Origin: JAEUOS01 sp046160545
GTDB taxonomy: Bacteria > Pseudomonadota > Gammaproteobacteria > Burkholderiales > JAEUOS01
Direction: 5' to 3'
NCBI GenBank assembly: GCA_046160545.1
Contig: JBJXGS010000051.1
Location: forward strand, 1 to 14,717
DNA: 14,717 nt
Positions 6,789 through 14,717 of the stretch are shown piece after piece. Position 1 is the stretch's first letter; every line of letters begins with the position of its first letter. The notes under the pieces were generated by a model, which searched no databases, was not told the origin of the DNA, and worked only from the letters and a program-made list of their open reading frames with translations. A program made the position numbers and the translations under genes.

Positions 6789-7760
6789 CTACTCCAGCTT
6801 GATGCCGGCGTCGCGAATGACCTTGCCCCACTTGGCATGCTCTGCCACGGAGAAGGCGTGGAACTGATCCGGTGAATCGCCGCCGATCTCCCCGCCGGTG
6901 GACTCGAACGAGGCCTTGATGTCGGGCATGTTCAACACCTTGGCGGTCTCGGTGGCGATGCGCACCAGCACGTCGCGCGGCGTACCGGCCGGGGCGTACA
7001 AACCCTGCCAGGAGGCGATGTCGAATTCGCCCGGGAACCCGGCTTCGCGGAAGGTCGGCACGTTGGGCCACACCGCCATGCGCCTGGTACTGGCCACACC
7101 CAGTGGCTTGAGGCGCCCGGTATTGATCAGTTGCTGCAGCGTGACCGTGTAATCGAAATAGACGTTGATGACGTTGGAGACCGCGTCGGTGATGAGCTGC
7201 CCGCCGGCCGCCTTGTACGGCACGAAGGTGATGTCGACCCCGGTACGTTGCTTGAGGAGTTCCAGCGCCACGTGTGCGGTGCCGGCGGTTGTCCCGCCCA
7301 TGTTGAGCTTGCCCGGATTGGCCCTGGCAAAGGTGATCATCTCGCCCACCGTGTTGAAGGGCATGGTCGGGTGCGCTACCAGCAGCGGCGGCCCCTTGGA
7401 GATCATGGTCACGCCGGTCAGGACCTTGACCGGCTCGAAGGCCATCTTGAGCAGCGCCGGATTCCAGGTCATGTTGAAGGTGTGGCCGAGCAGCAGGGTG
7501 TAGCCGTCGGCCGGCGCGCGCATGACGAATTCGCTCGCGATGTTGCCGGAGGCGCCCGGGCGGTTGTCGACGATCACCGGCTGGCCCAGCAGCGGGCCCA
7601 GCTTCTCGGCGATCTGGCGCATGCGCGTGTCGCCGACGTTGCCGGGTTGCACCGTGACGACCACGCGCACGGGTTTGTTGGGGAAGGGCTGTGCCAACGC
7701 GCTTGCGGACGCGATAGCCAGGGTTGCGAAAAGCGGGCCGACCGCCAAAAGTCGATGCAT
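6789..7760 (-). CDS. Bug/TctC-type periplasmic solute-binding receptor (second)
   Basis: 323 residues with a standard Sec signal peptide (about 1-23, SALA/Q). Family blocks: FPNKPVRVVVTVQPGNVGD (24-42 region, with Asp), GQPVIVDNRPGASGNIASE, PADGYTLLLGH, LNMGGTTAGTAHVALELL, VPYKAAGGQLITD, WPNVPTFREAGFPG. The usual PGG turn of the ligand loop is PGN here. ATG 7760 has AGGAGA (7765-7770) at ideal spacing. No TctA/TctB partner is nearby; the immediate membrane-protein neighbour is an EamA permease, 49 nt upstream in the same direction. It is only distantly similar to the first Bug receptor, so a different ligand is likely. Confidence 0.93.
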   Translation of the reverse strand: MHRLLAVGPLFATLAIASASALAQPFPNKPVRVVVTVQPGNVGDTRMRQIAEKLGPLLGQPVIVDNRPGASGNIASEFVMRAPADGYTLLLGHTFNMTWNPALLKMAFEPVKVLTGVTMISKGPPLLVAHPTMPFNTVGEMITFARANPGKLNMGGTTAGTAHVALELLKQRTGVDITFVPYKAAGGQLITDAVSNVINVYFDYTVTLQQLINTGRLKPLGVASTRRMAVWPNVPTFREAGFPGEFDIASWQGLYAPAGTPRDVLVRIATETAKVLNMPDIKASFESTGGEIGGDSPDQFHAFSVAEHAKWGKVIRDAGIKLE

Positions 7761-7809
7761 GCTGTCTCCTATGTCGTATACGTCGGGTCGAGTGCCCAGG
7801 TCATTTGCT

Positions 7810-8748
7810 CTACTGTTCCATCTTAGCGCGAGTCGCCGCGCGCGCCTCGCGCCGCGCGATCCACACCGTGGCGATGCTGATCACGGTACCTCCGGCCAGG
7901 GTGGTGGCCGAGGCCGGCTCGGCAAACAGCACCCAGCCCATGAAGGTCGACCAGACCAGGTCAAGGAATTTGACCGACTGGGTCGACGATACGGGCGCCA
8001 CCGCAAGCGAGCGCGTCAGGCAGAAATGCCCACTGCTGCCAAGCAGTCCGCACACCAGGAACAGGAGCCACTGCCACGGCTGTGGCGTGCTCCAGTTGAG
8101 CCAGGCCAGCGGCAGGCTGAACAGCGTGACCGTGATGGCCTGCCAGACCACGATCACCGCGGCAGACTCGTAGCGGGTCTGCGCCTTGGTGATCAGGAAC
8201 GAGACGGCGAACACCGGGCAGGAAGCCAGCATCACCAGGTGCCATACCCCGCCGCTGCCGGAAAGCTGGGGCCCGACCACGATCAGAACGCCGGCAAAGC
8301 CGGCTATGGTCGCCAGCCAACGGTCGCGCCGCATCGCTTCGCCAAAGACCAGCCAGGCGCCGATCATCATGAAAAGCGGCCCGGTGAAACCGATCGCCGT
8401 GGTGTCGGCCAGCGGAATGCGTGGCAACGCAATGAACCACAGGGACAGCCCGAAGGTATGCACCAGTCCGCGCGCGAACTGCCCGCCGATGCGGTGCGGC
8501 ATGTAAGCCGCGGGGCCGGCACGCAGGATCAGGGGCCACATGACTACGAAGCCGGCGGCGTAGCGCAGGCATTGGGCGACGAACGGATCGAGGGACTCCG
8601 TCTGGACACGCAGAAGCGCGTTGAGGACGCAGAACTGGAACCCCGCGAGGGCGGACCAGATCATCGCCCGCAGGACGGGGTCGAGGGCCGCAAAGCGTCG
8701 CTGCACGCGCGCGACGAGGCCCGCGGGGCGCTGGCTTGTGTCAGTCAT
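7810..8748 (-). CDS. EamA/DMT-superfamily transporter
   Basis: 312 residues with about ten hydrophobic helices in two EamA repeats (roughly 27-160 and 168-298), the pattern of drug/metabolite transporter superfamily permeases (metabolite exporters or importers of the inner membrane). Signature pieces: end of first repeat AWLVFGEAMRRDRWLATIAGFAGVLIV (split: AWLVFGEAMR, GFAGVLIV), second repeat WSTFMGWVLFAEPAS and GGTVISIATVW. A conserved Glu at the end of each repeat's fourth helix (FGE, FAE) is present. The frame is open to a TTG at 8781; ATG 8748 is chosen because the upstream residues have no membrane or family character. First gene of the leftward operon; could export a pathway product or serve in uptake. 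Confidence 0.9.
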   Translation of the reverse strand: MTDTSQRPAGLVARVQRRFAALDPVLRAMIWSALAGFQFCVLNALLRVQTESLDPFVAQCLRYAAGFVVMWPLILRAGPAAYMPHRIGGQFARGLVHTFGLSLWFIALPRIPLADTTAIGFTGPLFMMIGAWLVFGEAMRRDRWLATIAGFAGVLIVVGPQLSGSGGVWHLVMLASCPVFAVSFLITKAQTRYESAAVIVVWQAITVTLFSLPLAWLNWSTPQPWQWLLFLVCGLLGSSGHFCLTRSLAVAPVSSTQSVKFLDLVWSTFMGWVLFAEPASATTLAGGTVISIATVWIARREARAATRAKMEQ

Positions 8749-8943
8749 GAGGTTCGGCAGACATTCTAGCCGCGGGCGCAAGCGCTTTCGTCGCGCACGG
8801 GAAAATGCGGGTGGCTACGCGGTCATGCCACGCCGACAGCACTCTATTGCGGCGCAACATCGAAACATCAGGCCGCACTTCTTCAAGTCTGCCAAAATTC
8901 ACCCTTTCAAGAACGCGCCTTTCCAACAAAGAGGAGACCTTTC
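8749..8943. promoter_or_regulatory. Divergent intergenic region between EamA operon and TRAP operon
   Basis: 195 nt between divergent starts; both promoters should be here. TAGAAT on the minus strand (8763-8768) resembles a -10 for the EamA operon but lacks a -35 at proper distance. A GTGGC-N11-GCCAC inverted repeat (8811-8831) is a possible operator. AGAGGAGA (8930-8937) is a strong ribosome site for the TRAP receptor. No confident promoter assignment. Confidence 0.4.
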
Positions 8944-9972
8944 ATGGCACGTCGTTTCACACCCGCGCTCATCTCGACCCTGACTGCCGCCGTGCTGGCC
9001 GCGGTGGCCACGCCCGCCCTGCCGCAGGCAAAGCCGGTCAGCCTGCGCTATGCCTCCTCCGCCCCGCCCAAGACACCCTGGGTGGCCCAGATCGGGCGCT
9101 TCGCGCAGGCGGTCGAAGAGGAAAGCAAGGGCAGCCTCAAGATCGAGGCATTCATTTCCTCGCAACTGGGCAACGAGCAGGATGCCGTGCAACAGGTCGC
9201 GCGCGGGCGCATCGACATGGGCGGCTTCGCCACCGGGGCTGCGGCCATCGTCGCACCCGAGATGGCAGTGCTGATCATGCCGTTTTACTTTCGCAACATC
9301 GCCGAGTCGGACTGCACCGTGGACGCCGTGCAAGGGCCAATCGCGGATCTCTTCGCCAAGCGCGGGGTCGTGTTCATGGGCAACGGCGATGTCGGCACCA
9401 TCGACCTGGTAGGCAAGAAGCCCTATGTGGTCCCTGCGGATGTGAAAGGCATCAAGGCCGCCTCGTACGGCAGCAAGATGTACACCGTCATGTGGAACAC
9501 GCTGGGGGCCAACTCCTCGCCGATGGGCGTCACCGAGTGGGCGCCAGCGTTCCAGACCGGCGCCCTGGATGCGACCGGCACGCCATCGACCTTTTACGTC
9601 CCGTCGGGATTGAACAAGGTCGCGCCGGTGCTCTCCCGGGTCGAGATGTGGTCCTCGCCGTCCTTCACGCTCATGAACAAGGGCGTGTTCGACAAGCTGT
9701 CCAAGGAGCACCAGGATGCGCTGCGCCGCGCCTCCACGCGCGAGACCGCTGTCATGTGGCGCAAGGAGGCGCGCGCCTTCGAGACCATGATCCGCAGCCT
9801 GCATGAAAAAGGCGGTGGTCAGGTCGCGAACGTCACCCCGGCGCAGCGCGAAGAATGGCGCCGCGCACTGGCGCCGGCCTGGCCGCAGATGATCAAGGAA
9901 GTCGGCGGCGAGGCGGAGTCCTTCTTCCGCCAGATCGAAACGGCGCGCAAAGGCTGCGAAGGCCGTTCCTGA
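8944..9972 (+). CDS. TRAP transporter solute-binding receptor (DctP family)
   Basis: 342 residues: signal peptide about 1-29, then a DctP-type periplasmic receptor. Family segments: VSLRYASSAPPKTPWVAQI (start of mature domain), SSQLGNEQDAVQQVARGRIDMG (72-93, in two blocks), the TLGANSSPMGVTEWAPAFQTG region (186-206) and ALDATGTP (207-214). The arginine that clamps the ligand carboxylate in SiaP-type receptors (LKVR motif) corresponds to Ala173 in GIKAAS, and the following E-N-P motif is G-T-P, so ligand chemistry may be unusual. ATG 8944 follows AGAGGAGA by 6 nt. First gene of a complete three-gene TRAP operon, with 4 nt to the next start. Substrate unknown. Confidence 0.92.
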   Translation: MARRFTPALISTLTAAVLAAVATPALPQAKPVSLRYASSAPPKTPWVAQIGRFAQAVEEESKGSLKIEAFISSQLGNEQDAVQQVARGRIDMGGFATGAAAIVAPEMAVLIMPFYFRNIAESDCTVDAVQGPIADLFAKRGVVFMGNGDVGTIDLVGKKPYVVPADVKGIKAASYGSKMYTVMWNTLGANSSPMGVTEWAPAFQTGALDATGTPSTFYVPSGLNKVAPVLSRVEMWSSPSFTLMNKGVFDKLSKEHQDALRRASTRETAVMWRKEARAFETMIRSLHEKGGGQVANVTPAQREEWRRALAPAWPQMIKEVGGEAESFFRQIETARKGCEGRS

Positions 9973-9976
9973 TCCG

Positions 9977-10576
9977 ATGACAGATCATCCGGCGGGACCT
10001 CCCGCCGGCGCCGCTGCCGATACCGCGCAGCAACCGGCGCCGGCTTTCGCACGTGCGCTGACCGAGGCCTGGCACAAGACGGAGTGCTGGATCGCCGTCG
10101 CCTGCTTCGCTTTCATCGCCATTCTCCTGTTGATCGACGTCGTCGGGCGTGAACTGGTCGCCCCGCTGCTGCGCTCGACCGGCATGACCGTCGGCGCGCT
10201 GGGTGTCCAGGGTTCGCAGAAACTGTCGGTGTTCGCCCTGGTCATCGGCAGTTTCCTGGGCATCGGCATCGCCACCGCGACCTCCAGCCACCTGACGCCA
10301 CGCGTCGCTTTCGGCTGGGTGCCCAAGAGCTGGGACGCCGGCATGAACCGGGTGGCGGACGCGGTCGCCTGCGTGGTCCTGTTTTACGTTGCCTGGGTGG
10401 CGTGGACCTTCGTCATGTCGACCAAGGGCGCCGGACTCGTGGTGCCCGCTCTGGGGATCAAGGTCTGGCCGATCCAGCTGGCGCTGCCCATCGGCTTCGC
10501 CTCGGCCGCGGGACGCTACCTGATTTACACGATTTGGCCGGCGCTGCGGCCGTTGCCCCCGGAGTTCCAGGAATGA
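9977..10576 (+). CDS. TRAP transporter small permease subunit (DctQ family)
   Basis: 199 residues, slightly long for the family because of a Pro/Ala-rich cytoplasmic N-terminus (1-30). Four membrane segments are visible: about 38-55, 84-102, 127-147 and 165-188, the normal DctQ count. Conserved features include VVGREL after helix 1 and KVWPIQLALPIGF leading into helix 4. It forms the membrane complex with the large subunit and contributes to docking of the receptor. ATG 9977 is 4 nt after the receptor stop; its ribosome site is weak, suggesting coupling. The stop TGA (10574-10576) overlaps the next start in an ATGA arrangement. Confidence 0.92.
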   Translation: MTDHPAGPPAGAAADTAQQPAPAFARALTEAWHKTECWIAVACFAFIAILLLIDVVGRELVAPLLRSTGMTVGALGVQGSQKLSVFALVIGSFLGIGIATATSSHLTPRVAFGWVPKSWDAGMNRVADAVACVVLFYVAWVAWTFVMSTKGAGLVVPALGIKVWPIQLALPIGFASAAGRYLIYTIWPALRPLPPEFQE

Positions 10577-11841
10577 TGGCCCTCCTGCTGGTCGGCTTGG
10601 TGCTGCTCCTGCTGGTGCTGCGCCAGTCGCTGCTGGTCGTCCTCCTGGCGGTGGCGGCTTACGTGCACCTGGTATGGGGGCGCGGGCAACTCGACTTCAT
10701 CATCGAGGACATGTGGGTCGCGCTCGACAAGGAGGTCATCCTTTCGATACCCATGTTCATCCTGTGCGGCGCGATCATGACCAAGGGCTCGACCGCCAAG
10801 CGCCTGATCCGCATCATCGCGGCGCTGACCCGGCCGATTCCCGGCGGACTGGGCGTGGCGTGCATCCTCTCGTGCGCCATCTTCGCGGCGATCTCCGGTT
10901 CGTCCATCGTGACCATGCTGGCGATCGGCTCGGTCATGTACCCGGCCATGCGCGCGGCCAACTACGACAACCGTTTTTCCCTGGGCGCGATCATGTCCGG
11001 CGGCACGCTCGGCATCATCATCCCGCCGTCGATCCCGATGATCATCTACGGGCTGGTCACCGAAACCTCGGTGGTCGATCTGTTCAAGGCAGGCGTCGGC
11101 CCGGGACTCCTGTTGACCGCCCTGTTCTCGATCTACGCGGTCTGGTTCAACCGCAAAAGGCCGACCGAGCGCCTCGACTTCGCCGAACTGCGCATGGCAC
11201 TGCGCGAAGGCGTTTGGGCTGCGCTGATGCCGGTCATCCTTTTAGGCGGCATCTACAGCGGCTACTTCACCGCCACCGAGGCTGCCGCGGTGTCGCTTGG
11301 CTACGCGATGTTCATCGAGATCTTCGTGCATCGCGAGCTCAAGTTCAGGGTGTTCTACGACGTCGTGCTGGACGCCTCCAAGCTGGGCGGCTCCTTGTTT
11401 CCACTACTGGCCATCGCGCTGTCGCTCAACATCATCCTGATCGAGCACCGCGTTCCCGGCCAGCTCGTCGAGTGGGTACAGGGCTATATTTCCAGCCCGG
11501 CCATGTTCATGCTGCTGGTCAACATCCTGCTCCTGGGCGTGGGTTGCCTCATGACCACCGGCGAGGCCATCCTGGTGCTGGCCCCGCTGCTGACACCGAT
11601 GGCCGCCGCCTACGGCTACGACAAGGTCATCTTCGGCCTCATCATGATCCTGAACCTCGAGATCGGGTTCCTGACCCCGCCGGTGGGTCTGAACCTGATC
11701 GTCGCGATGACTGCCTTCAAGCAGAATTTCGGCACCCTGTGCCGCGCGGCGATTCCGTTCATCTTCATCATGCTCTTCGCGCTGTTCCTGGTGGCGTGGC
11801 AACCGTGGATCGGCATGTACTGGGTGACCGGCAAGTTCTGA
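10573..11841 (+). CDS. TRAP transporter large permease subunit (DctM family)
   Basis: 422 residues, typical length, about twelve membrane segments. This is the ion-coupled transport subunit driving solute uptake with a sodium or proton gradient. Signature motifs: GTLGIIIPPSIPMIIYG, GYFTATEAAAV, LMTTGEAILVLAPLL and IGFLTPPVGLNLIVAM. The frame is open from 10402, but ATG 10573 (immediately followed by a second ATG) overlaps the small-subunit stop by 4 nt and has GGAG 8 nt upstream; residues further upstream lie within the small-subunit gene. Last gene of the TRAP operon; a strong terminator follows 17 nt after the stop. Confidence 0.95.
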   Translation: MMALLLVGLVLLLLVLRQSLLVVLLAVAAYVHLVWGRGQLDFIIEDMWVALDKEVILSIPMFILCGAIMTKGSTAKRLIRIIAALTRPIPGGLGVACILSCAIFAAISGSSIVTMLAIGSVMYPAMRAANYDNRFSLGAIMSGGTLGIIIPPSIPMIIYGLVTETSVVDLFKAGVGPGLLLTALFSIYAVWFNRKRPTERLDFAELRMALREGVWAALMPVILLGGIYSGYFTATEAAAVSLGYAMFIEIFVHRELKFRVFYDVVLDASKLGGSLFPLLAIALSLNIILIEHRVPGQLVEWVQGYISSPAMFMLLVNILLLGVGCLMTTGEAILVLAPLLTPMAAAYGYDKVIFGLIMILNLEIGFLTPPVGLNLIVAMTAFKQNFGTLCRAAIPFIFIMLFALFLVAWQPWIGMYWVTGKF

Positions 11842-11857
11842 CGCGCCGCCGCCCGGC

Positions 11858-11895
11858 CAAAGAAAAAGCCCGCCGGTCGGCGGGCTTTTTCTTTG
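11858..11895. terminator. Strong bidirectional intrinsic terminator
   Basis: A perfect 18-nt inverted repeat: left arm 11858-11875, right arm 11878-11895. The core is GCCCGCC/GGCGGGC, flanked by AAAGAAAAA on the left and TTTTTCTTT on the right, so a T-tract follows the GC stem on both strands. It ends the TRAP operon rightward and the tRNA-Thr transcript (and read-through from nadK-recN) leftward. Confidence 0.93.
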
Positions 11896-11904
11896 TTTTA
11901 TCCG

Positions 11905-11980
11905 TGGTGCCGCTTGTCTGAATCGAACAGACGACCTACGCGTTACGAGTGCGTTGCTCTACCAACTGAGCTAAAGCGGC
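11905..11980 (-). tRNA. trnT: tRNA-Thr (anticodon CGU)
   Basis: 76 nt, full cloverleaf with encoded CCA. Acceptor stem GCCGCTT pairs with AAGCGGC; D arm GCTC-AGTTGGTA-GAGC; anticodon loop CTCGTAA with anticodon CGT (reads ACG, Thr); variable loop AGGTC; T arm GTCTG-TTCGATT-CAGAC; discriminator A. The base pair 31-39 is an A-C mismatch at the top of the anticodon stem. Downstream is the bidirectional terminator. Confidence 0.97.
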
Positions 11981-12037
11981 AAGCCGGCGATTTTAGCAAG
12001 TTTGGCCCGCGACCTCATCGCGTGCAAGCGGCCACGC
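11981..12037 (-). promoter_or_regulatory. Probable tRNA-Thr promoter region
   Basis: On the minus strand TAAAAT (11990-11995) is a good -10 box followed by a GC-rich discriminator (CGCCGGC) of the kind found in stable-RNA promoters under stringent control. The -35 is not recognisable: ATGAGG sits at 17-nt spacing, a poor match. The mature tRNA begins only about 9 nt after the -10, so the 5' leader would be very short, or the tRNA is transcribed from further upstream. Confidence 0.35.
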
Positions 12038-13690
<1,653 letters not shown>

Positions 13691-13695
13691 CGCAC

Positions 13696-14592
13696 TCAGC
13701 CGGGCGGCGCGGAGTCGGCAGGCGGCAACGCGCTCCAGTGTAGCTTTTCGCGCAGCATGCGAAAGTAGTCGTAGCCGCGCGGATGCAGAAAGCGGATCGC
13801 GTGCTGCGAACGCCGCACGTGGATCTTGTCGCGTTCCTGCAATGAGCAATGCGCCTGGCCATCGAAATGCGCGCCGGCCTCGCGCCCGCGCGTGAGCGTC
13901 ATCTCGACCTCGCACTTGTCCGACAGCACGATCGGCCGGTTGGTCAGCGCGTGTGGCGCCACCGGCACCAGCACGATGGCCGGCTGGTGGGGATGCAGGA
14001 TCGGGCCGTTGGCCGACAGCGAATAGGCGGTCGATCCGGTCGGGGTGGCGATGATGAGGCCGTCGGCGCGCTGGTTGTAGACAAAACGGCCATCGACGTT
14101 GACGGTCAGCTCTATCATGCCGCCGATGGCGCCGCGGCTCACCACCACATCGTTCAGCGCCAGCGTGTCGAGCTGCACCACGCCGTTGCGCGTCACCGTG
14201 CCGCGCAGGATGTGGCGATCCTCGGCATCGTATTCGCCGGCCAGGATCGCACCCAGCGCGCTGTGCGTGTCCTTGAGCGCGATGTCGGTCATGAAACCCA
14301 GGCGCCCCTGGTTGACGCCGACCAGCGGCACTTCGAACGGTGCCAGCAGGCGCGCCACCGACAGCATGGTGCCGTCACCGCCCACCACGACGGCCAGGTC
14401 GGCAGACTCGCCCAGCGTCTCGATGGGCGCCGTGGCGTAGCCGGCAAGGCCGATGTTGGCCGCGGTCTCGGCCTCGACGATCGGGGTAAAGCCGCCGGAC
14501 TTGAGGAAAGCCGCAATGCCGGCCAGGGGTTCGGCCATGCCCTGCGTCTGATACTTGCCGACGATGGCGACGGTCTTGAAGGCGGACGGCAT
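13696..14592 (-). CDS. nadK: NAD kinase
   Basis: 298 residues. ATP/polyphosphate-dependent phosphorylation of NAD to NADP in the cytoplasm. Motifs: KTVAIVGKYQ (6-15), catalytic GGDGT (71-75), VNQGRLGFMTDI, LNDVVVSRG (the NE/D motif), DGLIIATPTGSTAYSLSANG (split about GLIIATPTGS, TAYSLSANG) and C-terminal MLREKLHW. The frame is open to 14700, and ATG 14592 or ATG 14601 are both credible starts (three residues apart). Family N-termini fit either, and neither has a strong ribosome site; I give the shorter. Upstream partner of recN with a 5-nt gap. Confidence 0.96.
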   Translation of the reverse strand: MPSAFKTVAIVGKYQTQGMAEPLAGIAAFLKSGGFTPIVEAETAANIGLAGYATAPIETLGESADLAVVVGGDGTMLSVARLLAPFEVPLVGVNQGRLGFMTDIALKDTHSALGAILAGEYDAEDRHILRGTVTRNGVVQLDTLALNDVVVSRGAIGGMIELTVNVDGRFVYNQRADGLIIATPTGSTAYSLSANGPILHPHQPAIVLVPVAPHALTNRPIVLSDKCEVEMTLTRGREAGAHFDGQAHCSLQERDKIHVRRSQHAIRFLHPRGYDYFRMLREKLHWSALPPADSAPPG

Positions 14593-14717
14593 GGCGTGCA
14601 TTAGATCACAGGGCCCCGCGGCGCGGCACTGCGTCGTGGCGCGCGACGACATCGCGTGTGCCAAAATCCAAGCCTCTTCGTCGAGGATTTTCGCCATCAT
14701 GCCGAAACGACTTTTCG
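14593..14717. other. Upstream region of nadK and window edge
   Basis: 125 nt expected to hold the nadK-recN promoter. No confident -35/-10 pair and no LexA- or CIRCE-type inverted repeat is seen. A plus-strand ATG at 14699-14701 near the end could begin a divergent gene, but only about six codons are available. Confidence 0.3.

Noticed and set aside
7522..8769. 415-residue plus-strand ORF
   Set aside because: Antisense to the EamA permease, low-complexity charged composition typical of a shadow frame.
8893..8898. CAAAAT as a -10 box for the TRAP operon
   Set aside because: No acceptable -35 hexamer at 16-18 nt upstream.
10674..11921. 415-residue plus-strand ORF
   Set aside because: Alternative frame of the TRAP large permease; the true frame has clear membrane helices and motifs.
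13691..13915. N-terminal extension of RecN to 13915
   Set aside because: Lies within the nadK coding region and has no similarity to RecN; ATG 13690 gives the standard protein.
14699..14717. Possible start of a divergent plus-strand gene (ATG at 14699)
   Set aside because: Only six codons remain before the window ends, the ribosome site (GAGG) is 12 nt away, and no family can be recognised.

Overview
The window is GC-rich, densely packed DNA and most likely comes from a betaproteobacterium of the order Burkholderiales, probably near Alcaligenaceae/Comamonadaceae. This is an inference from three things: two solitary tripartite-tricarboxylate-type (Bug) binding proteins, a class greatly expanded in that group; the sequence style of the NAD kinase and RecN; and the codon and base composition. 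No rRNA or species-specific marker is present, so the genus cannot be fixed.

Left part (1-4894). A minus-strand operon reads leftward: a YghX-like dienelactone hydrolase with a Tat-type leader, a glutathione S-transferase-fold protein, a type III (CaiB/BaiF) CoA-transferase that appears to start at TTG inside the GST stop region, and a crotonase-family protein cut off by the window edge. Divergent from it on the plus strand are a Bug-type solute receptor and a small periplasmic EF-hand protein. Together this looks like capture of an organic acid, CoA activation by transfer, and acyl-CoA processing. The substrate cannot be read from sequence.

Middle part (4907-11895). A second minus-strand operon contains an EamA/DMT-type permease, another orphan Bug receptor, an SDR oxidoreductase and a cyclase-family metal hydrolase. 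Divergent from it is a complete TRAP transporter (receptor, small permease, large permease), which ends at a strong bidirectional terminator. The TRAP receptor lacks the arginine that normally clamps a carboxylate ligand.

Right part (11905-14717). A tRNA-Thr (anticodon CGU) and the recN-nadK pair, all on the minus strand, are conserved chromosomal housekeeping genes. The terminator plus tRNA mark a clean boundary between the accessory catabolic/transport block and the core.

No transcriptional regulator, integrase, transposase, CRISPR array, toxin-antitoxin pair or phage gene is visible. I found no strong evidence for a wholly new system. The most notable points are departures from family consensus at active or binding sites (crotonase, GST, TRAP receptor), the two Bug receptors without membrane partners, and the absence of any local regulator for four transport/catabolic transcription units.
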